Shown here one piece after another: positions 1 through 8,209 of a DNA stretch of 32,681 nucleotides. Made by a program: the position numbers and the translations under genes. The notes under the pieces were generated by a model. The model saw nothing but the letters and a program-made list of their open reading frames with translations. It was not told where the DNA came from and did not search any database. The stretch's first letter is position 1, and each line of letters begins with the position of its first letter. This DNA is from Bacteroidota bacterium (GTDB taxonomy: Bacteria; Bacteroidota; Bacteroidia; AKYH767-A; OLB10), in contig JADJMG010000032.1 of assembly GCA_016709725.1 (NCBI GenBank), positions 1-32,681 on the forward strand. The letters are read 5' to 3'.

Positions 1-368
1 AACACCATGGGCTGATACCATTGCATTACTTGGTGGGACTAATTACTATGTTTTGCTGAATGGTTTCAGCAGTGCTATTGGTGATTATTCCCTCGCTGGC
101 AGAATGCACTTACTACGGGCATCAACGAAATCAATACGAAAGATTTCTCAGTATATCAGAATCCAGTTTCTGATGCAATCACAATTAAGAACAGTTCTGT
201 TGCACAGAAACATCAATGTTGAAATTCTTAACAGGGTGGGTCAGGTAGTATTCAAAGAACGAAATGAACAATTTGGTATCTTCAAATATTGATCCGCAGT
301 CGTTAGCAAAAGGAGTTTACTTTATTCGTTTCATCAGTAACGAAGGTATCGCTACTAAGACTGGTTAA
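1..368 (+). CDS. C-terminal end of a T9SS-secreted protein (partial, frameshifted)
   Basis: This is the tail of a gene that begins before the window. Read across three frames it gives a type A sorting domain: YQNPVSDAITIKNSS, then INVEILNRVGQVVFKERNE, then SLAKGVYFIRFISNEG, and a stop at 366-368. The order (a YPNP-like strand, a hydrophobic strand, L-x-KGVYF, a short basic end) is that of domains which send proteins through the type IX secretion system to the outer surface. At least two frame breaks, near 200 and 265, interrupt it, like the other genes in the first 10 kb. What the rest of the protein does cannot be seen. A terminator hairpin follows 45 bp after the stop. Confidence 0.7.
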
Positions 369-412
369 GCAGCCAATACTTGGGAAGAACTCTCTTCCAT
401 TTTACTCAAATA

Positions 413-445
413 AAAAACGGCTGCTTCATAGAAGTAGCCGTTTTT
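413..445. terminator. Bidirectional Rho-independent terminator
   Basis: The left arm AAAAACGGCTGCTTC and the right arm GAAGTAGCCGTTTTT pair with only a 2-3 nt loop. There is an A-tract on the left and a T-tract on the right. The hairpin sits between the end of the T9SS cargo gene on the plus strand and the convergent minus-strand genes, so it could stop transcription from both sides. Confidence 0.85.
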
Positions 446-456
446 AATACAATTTG

Positions 457-850
457 TTATGGCTGTGATTCGACGAGAAAAGCTTTCTGTGTTTGTTTGA
501 ACTTTGACGAAATAAAACCTGCTTTTTTTCCTGTAAGATTAATATTAAAAGTAGTAGAATTCTCACGATCGATTATTTACATGCTCTGCTAAATTTCCAA
601 TGTATCATAAACTGGAAATCGATGGCTCTTCCGTTATTAATTTACTAAATTAGGATGCAATACACCATCCGTTGGCATTGGATACAACGAAAATGATTTC
701 TTTTGGTTTGTGAAGTTCTTAGATCGCTAAAATTATTTTGAGAGCGATGGAAGGCGATATAGTCAGCGCTAAAAAGCTGGAGAGAATGGTAGAGAGTAAA
801 ATATTTTCGAGCCTGAGGTTTTAGATACCATGTACGTTACAAATAGCTTC
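457..850 (-). CDS. Unidentified short gene downstream of pth (frameshifted)
   Basis: Reading the minus strand across frame breaks gives coding-like stretches: ELHKPKEIIFVV, then YIGNLAEHVNNRS, and a C-terminal part INLTGKKAGFISSKFKQTQK that ends ESQP before a stop at 457-459. I do not recognise the family. The segment follows pth in the same direction and ends just before the bidirectional terminator at 413-445, so it may be the last gene of the prs-rplY-pth run. The start is unclear and the reading frame is broken several times, so it could also be two short genes or partly noncoding. Confidence 0.35.
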
Positions 851-862
851 ACATTGCTATTA

Positions 863-1405
863 TTAGAATAAATTCATAGTGGGCTGTGTATATACCTAAG
901 GTGGCGAAGCTTTTCACGATATCAAGCAGTTATTCAATATTTCTGGGAGATGGGCTCCTTCTGTGGTCCACTTTCCCAGCACATAATCCGATTGACGGCC
1001 TTTCGCGAAATCACTTCCGATTCCGAATCGAAGTCGAGCAAACTGGTCGGTTTGAAGACATTCGATATTTGATGTCCATTATATGACCTGCGGCTGCAGG
1101 AAGGCTTCGGCAAAGTGAACCAAGAACAATAAGGCCAGGTCATCAGATACAATTAACAGGTTTTAGCGAGATTTTTAATGAAGTGACCCAATGCCTTACA
1201 GCTTCTCCACTTAAATTCATAAAAATTAGTTGGTTTATCAAAAACAGTGACCTTCGCTATGACGGGCTGACCAACCATACTTTTTATCGTTTTAAAAGTA
1301 GCTCCAAGAGAGAATGTGCAGCAGCCTCTTACGTCAAAACCAATATTATGGCGCGACCGGATATATTCCAAACCAATGTTTCCTAATCCAACGTAAGATA
1401 TTCAA
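863..1405 (-). CDS. pth: Peptidyl-tRNA hydrolase (frameshifted)
   Basis: Pth frees peptides from prematurely dropped peptidyl-tRNA in the cytoplasm and is normally essential. Reading the minus strand across several frames gives the family signature: GLGNIGLEYIRSRHNIGFDV near the N-terminus with the catalytic-region RHNIGF, DKPTNFMNLSGEAVRHW for the substrate-binding segment, and QFARLRFGIGSDFAKGRQ followed by SDYVLGKWTTEGAHLPEIL near the C-terminus. The end reads about TMNLF before a stop at 863-865. The length matches the usual 185 or so residues. It lies downstream of rplY, as is common in Bacteroidota. At least four indels break the frame. A true pseudogene is unlikely for an essential single-copy gene, so sequence error is the likelier cause. 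The start near 1405 is approximate. Confidence 0.8.
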
Positions 1406-1431
1406 GACTGCACCTTTGTTCAAACACCGAA

Positions 1432-1455
1432 AGGAACCTTGGTATGGAGGTTCCT
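1432..1455. terminator. Hairpin between rplY and pth
   Basis: AGGAACCT and AGGTTCCT form a perfect 8-bp stem around an 8-nt loop. It lies between the end of rplY and the start of pth on the minus strand. No T-tract follows in either direction, so it may be a weak terminator, an RNA-processing site or an attenuator rather than a strong stop. Confidence 0.4.
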
Positions 1456-1462
1456 AGGATGG

Positions 1463-2042
1463 TTATCGATTATTATTTCTTGTCGTAGTAGTCTCTGCAG
1501 CAGCTACATTACGAGTAGTGCGTACCGCAATTACTTCATTCGATGGTGAATCTAAAACTCAACACCTTTCGACTTAAGATCACGAACACGAATAGTACCA
1601 CCAATTTTAAGTGGGGTAATATCCAATTCAATAAAATCACGAAGTTGCTTAGGCAAAGCTTTCACTTTCAAGCGACGCACTTTGGTCACTAGTTTTCCAC
1701 CTTGTTTAACACCTTCAGAAGCACCGGTAACTAGTAGGAACATTGATTACTAACTGGGTTATTATCATTAATTTCCAAAAAGAAGTCAACGTGTTGAATG
1801 ATGTCATTAACTGGGTGAAATTGAATATCTTGCATAACACAAGAATAATCTTTTCCATCAACCATTACTTTCACGATATACACGTTTGGAGTATAAATGA
1901 TCCTTTGAACTGAGCCAAAGACGAATGAACAGGTTCCTCCACCGTAAAGTACACATGGCACTTGTTCATCGATACGAAGTGCTTTTAGTGATTGTTTGGT
2001 CAAGTCAGACCTTTTTAAACCTTGAATTTCAATCGTTTTCAT
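1463..2042 (-). CDS. rplY: 50S ribosomal protein L25 / general stress protein Ctc (frameshifted)
   Basis: The long Ctc form of L25 binds 5S rRNA through its N-terminal domain. The start ATG at 2040-2042 opens MKTIEIQGLKRSDLTKQSLKALR and VPCVLYGGG, then the 5S-binding segment VKVMVDGKDYSCVMQDIQFHPV and HVDFFLEI. The frame breaks at about 1740. The next frame carries the TL5-type C-terminal domain: GASEGVKQGGKLVTKVRRLKVKALP, then LDITPLKIGGTIRVRDL. Another break near 1555 leads to a tail SPSNEVIAVRTTRN that ends in a Thr/Asn-rich stretch, which is typical of this family in Bacteroidota. It sits 14 bp after prs, and the two are probably cotranscribed. The length of about 193 residues fits the family. 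Confidence 0.88.
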
Positions 2043-2056
2043 TGCTAATAATTGTA

Positions 2057-2990
2057 TTATGCTCCTTTTACAAAAAGTGAACTAATAGACTCACTTTGAG
2101 TACACTCTTTGAATAGCTTTTGCGAATAATGCTGCTGTTGGTAATTGTTTAATTTTGAGTACTTGGTTTTACGAGAGGAATAATGTCACAAACTACCAGT
2201 TCGGTAAGGTGTGAATCGGCAATTCGCTCATAAGCTTTTCCCGCTCAGGACAGGATGCGTACAGAATGCCCGAACGCTTGCTTTTGTGATCGATAAGCAT
2301 GCTTGCTGCTTTGGACTAACATTCCGCCGATGTCCACGATATCATCAACGAGGATACAATGGTGACCCGACTTTATCACCAGTGCACGTCACTTCAATTT
2401 CCGTTCGCTTACGTTTACGGTGTTTATCGATTACTGACATATCGGCGCTGAAGTGTGAGGCATAAGAACGAGCTCTGTATTACACCGCCCTTATCAGGAA
2501 CACAAATATGTATTCGGAAGATTCAAACTCTTAATATACGGAACGAAGATGGCAGAAGCGTCCATGCTGATCAGCAGGAACATCAAAAAAGCCTTGAATT
2601 TGTGGAGCATGAAGATCCATGGTCATAATTCAAGTTACTCCTGCAGCAACCAATGAGGTTGTTTTCTTAGAAGCAATGGCCACTTTGGCTTGTCTTTAAG
2701 ATCGCTACGTGCATATCCAAAATAAGGGATAACAGCAGTAATATAATGAGCTGAAGCTCTTTTGCCATCGATGAGAGGAGCAGACAAAACAAATTATCGG
2801 TAGAAGAGAAAGTACTTTGAATGATAAAAACATCCCATCCACGAACACTTTCATCAAATGAAGGAAAAGGAATTCACCATCACTAAATCGAGCTACTTTC
2901 CCATCACCCAGCGAAACCGTAACAGTCCGCGATTTGCTCCGCAAGATATTTTGATGAAGTACCTGAGAATATTTTTACTTGCCTAGCCAT
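2057..2990 (-). CDS. prs: Ribose-phosphate pyrophosphokinase (heavily frameshifted)
   Basis: Prs makes PRPP from ribose 5-phosphate and ATP for nucleotide, His and Trp synthesis. The ATG at 2988-2990 opens MARQVKIFSGTSSKYLAEQIA. Other frames then give the ATP-site segment VARFSDGEF, the segment WDVFIIQSTFSSTDN, the catalytic-region TMDLHAPQIQGFFDVPAD, the PRPP loop VDDIVDIGGM (normally VDDIVDTGGT) and the C-terminus LTELVVCD ... SISSLFVKGA. The total of 934 bp fits the usual 310 or so residues, so insertions and deletions roughly cancel. Both indels and substitutions hit invariant positions. That would inactivate an essential enzyme, so it points to raw-read quality rather than biology. Downstream are rplY and pth. 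Confidence 0.88.
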
Positions 2991-3067
2991 GGTTTTCCTT
3001 CTTATAAAGCTGCAAAGAAACGCTAAAATTATGCGCGTTTATCAAAATGAATTTAACAAATAGATTA

Positions 3068-3126
3068 TTTGAAAAATGAAGAGTTTTATACTTTTGCTTA
3101 CTGATTGTCGAAAAAGGTGTATTTTG
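3068..3126 (+). promoter_or_regulatory. Candidate Bacteroidota promoter region for tRNA-Leu
   Basis: TTTG at 3068-3071 is followed after 17 bp by TACTTTTG at 3089-3096, which fits TAnnTTTG. An overlapping alternative is TTTG at 3093-3096 plus TATTTTG at 3120-3126, one base short of the consensus and closer to the tRNA gene that starts at 3196. Local sequence errors prevent a choice between them. Confidence 0.3.
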
Positions 3127-3195
3127 CCTCCGGTTCAAGCAGCAGAATCGTAAGTTCTTAGATTTCTGAGATTTTCCTTTTTCAAATTATAAATT

Positions 3196-3280
3196 GCCCG
3201 GATGGCGGAATTGGTAGGCGCGCTGGTCTCAAACACCTGTGCCTTCACTGGCATGCCGGTTCGACTCCGGCTCCCGGGTA
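3196..3280 (+). tRNA. tRNA-Leu, anticodon CAA
   Basis: The 85-nt sequence starts GCCCGGATGGCGGAATTGG and has the long variable arm of a class II tRNA. The anticodon loop CTCAAAC contains CAA, read as leucine. The T arm GCCGGTTCGACTCCGGC is intact. The acceptor 3' strand reads TCCCGGGT where TCCGGGT or TCCGGGC is expected, one C too many, and the anticodon stem has one T:T mismatch. These match the small errors seen in neighbouring genes. No CCA is encoded. The 3' end is a candidate insertion site for the adjoining integrative element. Confidence 0.92.
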
Positions 3281-3281
3281 C
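3266..3281 (+). other. Candidate attL (tRNA-Leu 3' end)
   Basis: TCCGGCTCCCGGGTAC covers the 3' strand of the T stem and the acceptor strand. A near copy lies at 9690-9703, beyond the integrase gene. Tyrosine recombinases commonly use tRNA 3' ends as attachment cores. Confidence 0.35.
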
Positions 3282-3449
3282 GTAGATGGAGTAAGGTTTA
3301 GTTCAATGTAAACCCCTTACATTTTTAGCCTATTATGAGTAAAGGGGTGATATTCGCCCTTCTTACTTTAACACTACTTGAACAATTGACCGAAGATTGT
3401 ATTTTGAGCATCAACATTGATTTTGTATTATTTTCCTAATTTTAAACCA

Positions 3450-3919
3450 ATGAAAAGGCTACTAATTATTTCATCTTCATTTTGCTGGCTGTACTGAAAC
3501 ACCAGAAGAGAAAGCAATTGTTGTTTTTAAATCAAAATATCAATTATTGTTTCTGATCAAACTAACTTTGAGATAATATCTTTTAATATAGTTGATACGG
3601 TACAACTTAGCTTCAAGAAACTAATGAATACAAAGTCCATTGGGAGGAGCGTATTTCGAAAAGAATCATTGGCGCTGGAAGTTTCTAAGGGAAGTACTAG
3701 AAACTGTTAAAAAATTGATGACTATTTTGGAATCGAATAAAATAGCAACTTCATAATTACGAAATTGATAAAAGATATTTTGAAGAGGTCAAGAAGATTT
3801 AAAAGCAATAGAGCTTTATGAACAGAATCCCGAAATTCAAATCAAAGCACATATCGACTATAAAATAAAAAATTTTAGTAGGTGAATTAATAGAAGCGCA
3901 AAGCCTACTTATATTTTAA
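3450..3919 (+). CDS. Small putative lipoprotein (frameshifted)
   Basis: The ATG at 3450 opens MKRLLIIS, a hydrophobic stretch follows, and a neighbouring frame reads AGCTETPEEKAIVVFKSKYQ, which gives a lipobox-like AGC after a type II signal peptide. Later frames give a charged helix-like stretch with EIDKRYFEEVKKI and AIELYEQNPEIQIKAHIDYKIKN, then GELIEAQSLLIF and a stop at 3917-3919. About 150 residues are expected. The predicted product is an outer- or inner-membrane-anchored small protein with no family I recognise. It converges on the minus-strand gene ending at 3905. It lies inside the proposed integrative element, so it may be cargo. Confidence 0.45.
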
Positions 3920-4679
3920 TCTACCTATGACAAAATAATTAAAATTGAACCAATCGGAAGTTGTAAAGTCTTGATAGGAAGTTAACACCCCATTTTCAAA
4001 GTAAAGATAAAGCCTATCGTAAACACTATAAACCCATTGTTCATGTACGCCCCACCGCCCAATAGTTCGATTTTGTTTAGCTGGCATGCAGAAATAAGTG
4101 CCATATCATCTGTCATTTTCTAATAATATTCACCTTTACGAAGTCTTTCATAAGTAGTTTTCCCATACTTCCAATATAAAACCTTTCTCTAGTTCATCAG
4201 CCTCGCCCTTTGTTTTTTACTCTTTCCTTTTCCGATGCTAAATCCACCCCCTTTGTCGCTCTTCATTTTTAGTTTCACAGAGTTTATAATAGCACTATCT
4301 TTTCAACCCAAAGTTCATTCATATAGCCAAAAATCGTGTCGACTTTAACACCAAAGTATCCATCTATATAATCCAATACACTAATTTGCCTCCTAGTTTT
4401 AACTTCAAAAATTTGAGTGCCCAATGGATTCGGTTGATCTTTCAACTTAGCTAAATCTGTACAATAAGTATTAATGCCACCTTGCTTAACAACATCAATA
4501 CTTCTTCCTAATTTGATTGATGCGATGGATAACACAATATAAGCGATGGAATCTTTTAACAAGATTGTTTTTGCTTCTAGTTCTACTTTTCTTTTCCAAA
4601 GCATCATTTTTACTGATGTCTTGACATTTTGCATCAATAGAAAACAAGAATAATTGATAAAAAGATGCTTCATGTCCAT
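3905..4679 (-). CDS. Unidentified protein with a GRWGVHEQWVY motif (frameshifted)
   Basis: The N-terminal part runs from 4679 to 4284: a hydrophobic start (MKHLFINYSCFLLM), then a mixed region with IVLSIASIKLGRS and DYIDGYFGVKVDTIFGYMNELW. Other frames continue with KSDKGGGFSIGKGKSKKQR and REKVLYWKYGKTTYERL. The C-terminal part (4087-3905) reads NRTIGRWGVHEQWVYS then DRLYLYFENGVLTSYQD. That ending resembles small SmpA/OmlA-like outer-membrane modules in which a substitution-prone W-G...EQW-Y motif precedes LYFENG. I offer this only as a resemblance. I treat the pieces as one gene because they are contiguous in the same direction, but two genes are possible. Confidence 0.4.
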
Positions 4680-4733
4680 TCCCCTTATTGAAATTTTAAC
4701 TAATTAATTCAAATTTGTCAAATAGCATAGAAT

Positions 4734-5456
4734 TTAACTTTCGGCCTCATTTGGCTTTGTATTGGCAATGAAATCTTTCTTTTGCACCTCCATAATCAGG
4801 CTTTCAAACTGGCCTAAGATTTCGCAGGTAATTTGGTTGATAAAAGTTTGGTTTATGGTAGTTCCATTGATCTGTACAAATGGGATGAGGCGGAATGCAC
4901 TGAATCCGTGGAGGCCGATGCTGTCAGATCATCCCGGTTGCTTCCGTAAAGTAGCGCAGCAGCTTTTTGCTTATTGCCCCGATGCGCCTGCATTATTCAA
5001 ATGAACTTAATGGGTCCCATTTCAATAAATTGGCGGGATTCCTGATGATACTTTGCTGCTGACTATCCGCATGGCAATCTAGATGCTGCTGGATGGTATT
5101 GCAAGGAAAGTCCGGTTTTGTTAGATAGAGCTGTCTTTGTTGGAAATATTCCGGAATCCCGGATGCTGTCTTCAATGCCGAGAAAATTTTATTTGGCGTT
5201 TGAATCCCATATTTGATTCTTAGCATCATCGGGCGAAACATGATAATACTTCAATGCAATGGCCTCATAATTCTGAAAATTGGATTCGGACAACTCTTTA
5301 CTTGCGATATGATAGAGCATATCAATTCTTTTGGCTGGCCAATTTTTTATATCATCCATCGTGATCTTCTTTTTACGGATTAGCTTTTCAACTAATGCCC
5401 TATCATTTATCCAGCAGCGACAACCCTGCGGAAATTTTCTTTTCTTCTTTTCTCAT
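4734..5456 (-). CDS. Unidentified protein of a mobile-element-like module (frameshifted)
   Basis: Starting near the ATG at 5454-5456 the frames give a Lys-rich N-terminus, then RALVEKLIRKKKITMDDIKNWP, ELSESNFQNYEAIALKYYHV, SALKTASGIPEYFQQRQLY, and a C-terminus INGTTINQTFINQITCEIL plus SLIMEVQKKDFIANTKPNE, with a stop at 4734-4736. The expected length is about 240 residues. I recognise no family. It is the last of a same-strand run that starts at the helix-turn-helix gene near 7400, which suggests a function tied to the integrative element. At least three frame breaks prevent a reliable translation. Confidence 0.4.
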
Positions 5457-5550
5457 GTTTTTTAACTTTAATGCGCCATCAAATTTATTTGATGTGAACT
5501 TCTATCTTCCATTTTTATTGAAACCTTTACTGAAACCTTTATTAGAAATA

Positions 5551-5680
5551 TTATTTAAGCTGCTGTAATTGGTAGATTGATTTAGTCAATAGCTGGATGC
5601 ATTCCTGACTAACATTGTGCTGATCGCGGTAGTTTTTGCAGCCTAAAATTGTGATTGTTTCTTATTTAAGCTGCTGTAAT
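5551..5680. repeat. Pair of 19-bp direct repeats
   Basis: TTATTTAAGCTGCTGTAAT occurs at 5551-5569 and again at 5662-5680, 111 bp apart and identical. On the minus strand both copies would encode the same peptide end (LQQLK and stop). It may mark a short duplication at the end of the upstream gene. Just before the first copy, TGAAACCTTTA is also tandemly repeated (about 5519-5542). Confidence 0.7.
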
Positions 5681-6925
5681 GATTTTAGCATAAGCATTGA
5701 CTAAAATGTTTAGCTTCTTCAATGCTTTCAACTTTTGACTTTTCTCTTATTAGCTTCGGCCATTACTGCTAATTCATTCCGGGTAATCTTGTTGGATGGC
5801 GATACACAACCCGCGCATTTGGTGCGAATAAATTACAACATTCCAACATGGCTGTAAAATCATCTAGCAATTTATCAAAATGGTAACGATTAGAATACTT
5901 CTTAAAAACTTCACGGGTTTTCCGTAGATTTTCCGGAATAGTTTTGATGCTTCAGTATCCCAGCATCCACCCATGGTATATGCTGTTTATTGGTTTTAGC
6001 ATTAGGCATTCTTTCCTATGATGGATTTAATGGCTGTAAATGCTGCGGGTGGATTGAGCTCGTATTCGATCTTCGGATGATCCCGAAAGTTGAACAAGTG
6101 GCTTTTATTGGCCATTGGCATGAGTTCATTTGCCTTTATCATCTTATCAATCTCTTTGGCGTGATTCAAGGACTAGCTATTGCCATGTTTAGGATTCGTT
6201 TTAAATTCAGAAATTCGCGCGCCTGATATTACGATAAAATTCTATTGCCAACTCCTTTAACTTCGGTTTAGCTTGCAAAGGCCTCCAGCAGTTCGACAAT
6301 TTCATCATCTGCTTCAATTCGGCCGCCGCTAAAAAATTCATCATTCTTTCCGATGGTTTTACTTTTAAAGATTTTATTTCCTTTTGCAATCCGGAATAAT
6401 CGCGACTAACAACAATAAATTGGCATTTCGGAAAGCGCGCTGTGTCTACCATCGAATAACTCAAATTACATGAAAACCTATAGATTCCGAAGGTAAATAT
6501 TGAATTTATAGCTTTTTCCTTGTCAGTCAATAAATCCCGCATTAAAAATAAAGGGAATTGCAGAAGTACCTTTCCTTTTGTTTCTTCATGGCTGATGGAT
6601 TTATACAACAATGCCACAACTTTATTATTTTTGTTCATGTCATTCAGTAGATGGATGTCATTCCGCGAAGCCCCTTCCCTTATGGTCAGGGCTTTTTTCA
6701 ATTAAGTCATTAATGATCTGCTGAAATGTTTAATAACCCTTTCACCCCGTATAGATCGCCCACCAATGATTTCCCGCCATTCATCCACCCAGCTTCAAAG
6801 GTAAAAGTAAAATCCTGAGTGACCTTACCCGTCCCCTGTTCCAATGATGGCAGGCGCGTGGATAGGGGTGCAAAGATGGTACTATGAATTGACCCCTTCC
6901 CATTTTGTATGAACTGATTCTTCAT
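5666..6925 (-). CDS. Unidentified large protein of the integrative element (frameshifted)
   Basis: The ATG at 6923-6925 opens MKNQFIQNGKGSIHSTIFAP, then LPSLEQGTGKVTQDFTFTFE. After a break near 6715 the next frame gives DIHLLNDMNKNNKVVALLYK, HEETKGKVLLQFPLFLMRDL, CQFIVVSRDYSGLQKEIKSL and ELAIEFYRNIRRANF. Further frames add EIDKMIKANELMPMANKSH, FNFRDHPKIEYELNPPAAFT and DDFTAMLECCNLFAPNARVV. The end is probably near the stop at 5666. About 420 residues are expected. I do not recognise the domain. Position and direction, just after a small gene and a helix-turn-helix gene, suggest an element-encoded function such as DNA processing, but nothing in the sequence proves this. Confidence 0.4.
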
Positions 6926-6932
6926 TTATCGC

Positions 6933-7117
6933 CTAAATGTTGCTTTCATTTGTCCGGCGCTTCTGTTTCGGCTTCCCTTTTATCGGGGCAAATTCGAGAA
7001 GGCGTGATGCAAATGCGCTTAGGTAATATCCCGGAATCGCCTTCTTTAAAATAGTAGCTTGGTGTTTAGTTCGGGCTTTAGCTGGTAGGTCATTGATAAG
7101 ATGGATTTTTCTTGCAT
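6933..7117 (-). CDS. Small basic protein, about 61 residues
   Basis: One frame on the minus strand reads ARKIHLINDLPAKARTKHQA, then KKAIPGYYLSAFASRLLEFA and PIKGKPKQKRRTNESNI before a stop at 6933-6935. An ATG at 7115-7117 lies one base out of frame, which a single lost base would explain. The product is short and strongly basic at its C-terminus. It ends 7 bp before the start of the next gene, so the two are likely translated together. It is too short to assign to a family. Confidence 0.45.
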
Positions 7118-7135
7118 AGCCCCCGTTATTTTACG

Positions 7136-7402
7136 TTAGGAACCAGTGTTGCTTTCTAGAAGTGCATTAATGTCCTCCAGCTTTAAACTCGTCTTCGATC
7201 CCAACTGACTAAAAAGGAACTACCCTTTATCCCGCCAATTTTAAAATGTCTTTGGGCTGACTCCCAATAAGATCAGGAACCTTCTTACTTTCTATCCATG
7301 TTTCCCGGAATTGATCTTGGTGCTTCTTCTGAAGCATAGTTTTGATTTCTGCAACATCATTTTGTAAGATGCTCAGTTCTTCAAGTGTGATTAAATTGCT
7401 TT
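7136..7402 (-). CDS. Helix-turn-helix (excisionase-like) protein
   Basis: The minus strand reads ITLEELSILQNDVAEIKTML, a coiled-coil-like N-terminus, then WIESKKVPDLIGSQPKDILKL for the helix-turn-helix, and after one break GSKTSLKLEDINALLESN and a stop at 7136-7138. This layout (a short helical arm, a MerR/excisionase-like winged helix, a final LEDINALLE helix) is that of small DNA-binding proteins encoded beside tyrosine recombinases in Bacteroidota elements. Its usual roles are to direct excision or to control the element's genes. The start codon is uncertain because of indels; 7402 is an estimate. Confidence 0.55.
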
Positions 7403-7405
7403 CTT

Positions 7406-7525
7406 AAGTTGAATTGTTGATTATGTTGTTGGATGTAAAACAACAAATAGAAGCCAACTGAAAATAGAACCCTTTGCTATGAAAAATGAAGCTAAGGTTC
7501 TATTTTAAATCTAACAATTCAACTT
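7406..7525. repeat. Nested inverted repeats between element genes
   Basis: The outer arms AAGTTGAATTGTT (7406-7418) and AACAATTCAACTT (7513-7525) are perfect 13-bp inverted repeats. Inside them AAAATAGAACC (7461-7471) and GGTTCTATTTT (7496-7506) form a second pair, and TGTTGTT and AACAACA (about 7423-7444) a third. The region separates the helix-turn-helix gene from a short ORF. It could be a recombination, replication or regulatory site, or a terminator cluster. The arms are intact even though nearby genes are full of indels. Confidence 0.65.
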
Positions 7526-7645
7526 TTCTTCGAAGTAAACTTTAAGCAACTTTTTAACTGATGCTTTAACAAAGACTTCATTGCCCGTAAAGAAATCTGC
7601 TTTATCAAAGAAAATCATAAATAATTTTCCTATAAATTGGGTCAT
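7511..7645 (-). CDS. Short ORF, 44 residues
   Basis: The ATG at 7643-7645 opens MTQFIGKLFMIFFDKADFF and continues GNEVFVKASVKKLLKVYFEE to a stop at 7511-7513, without a break. The composition is coding-like: hydrophobic N-terminal half, Lys-rich C-terminal half. The stop codon lies within the outer inverted repeat. I recognise no family, and it could be a fragment of a longer broken gene. Confidence 0.35.
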   Translation of the reverse strand: MTQFIGKLFMIFFDKADFFTGNEVFVKASVKKLLKVYFEEKLNC

Positions 7646-7868
7646 TACTCATTTTTTTCTTATTGAATGTTTGAATACAAAATTAAACTTGAAAAATTTT
7701 TTGAGTACTCTCTAGCCATGTGCCTTCTCCATCCCAATCTTCCCCAGACTTTTCTTTTTTTCCCTTTGAATTAATTTTACTAAGATTTGGCTGTGACTAA
7801 ACTCCTTGTTTCTCTTCTTTGATTAACAACCTACAGAGATATATTCTAATTGAACATAACTTGTTGAT
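7646..7868 (-). other. Possible short coding stretch, unresolved
   Basis: The minus strand contains a coding-like run, SQPNLSKINSKGKKEKSGED followed by WDGEGTWLE, that stops at 7683-7685. No start fits without assuming further indels. It may be a small gene between the two short ORFs or noncoding sequence. Confidence 0.2.
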
Positions 7869-8209
7869 TTAAATGAGTACTTTATTGAAACATTTATCAT
7901 AAATAACTACTTCTTTTAAACCTATTTCTAATGCAGATTGCAATAAAGAATCGTAATCTAAATTCTTTTAATTTTCAAATATTCAATATTTGATCCAATA
8001 GACTTAACACTACCTAGTGCCTTAATAAGATTATGAAGCTGTAAGCCAAGCCCCCAAATTCCTGATAATATTTTAAAGTCTGCCTCTTAAGAGTATCTTT
8101 TACTTTATTAAATAAAGCTTCATTATTAATTTCATTTCATTTTCTAAAGTTAGAATAACCTAAAATTTCCTTCAGTAACTCAGCTTGCGGGTTGATAATC
8201 ATTACTCAT
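7869..8209 (-). CDS. Unidentified short protein overlapping the integrase stop (frameshifted)
   Basis: The ATG at 8207-8209 overlaps the integrase stop codon (ATGAGTAATG). The frames read MSNDYQPQAELLKEILGYSN (with one adjusted base), then NEALFNKVKDTLKRQTLKYYQEF, LHNLIKALGSVKSIGSNIEYL, and SALEIGLKEVVIYDKCFNKV with a stop at 7869-7871. The expected length is about 113 residues, mostly helical. The stop-start overlap implies translational coupling to the integrase. The family is unknown. Confidence 0.45.

Noticed and set aside
2211..2465. 84-codon plus-strand frame
   Set aside because: It is antisense to the C-terminal half of prs, including the PRPP loop.
4762..5004. 80-codon plus-strand frame (MAMKSFFCTSIIRLSN)
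   Set aside because: The minus strand of the same stretch gives more coding-like text (INGTTINQTFINQITCEIL), so this is probably the shadow of a broken gene.
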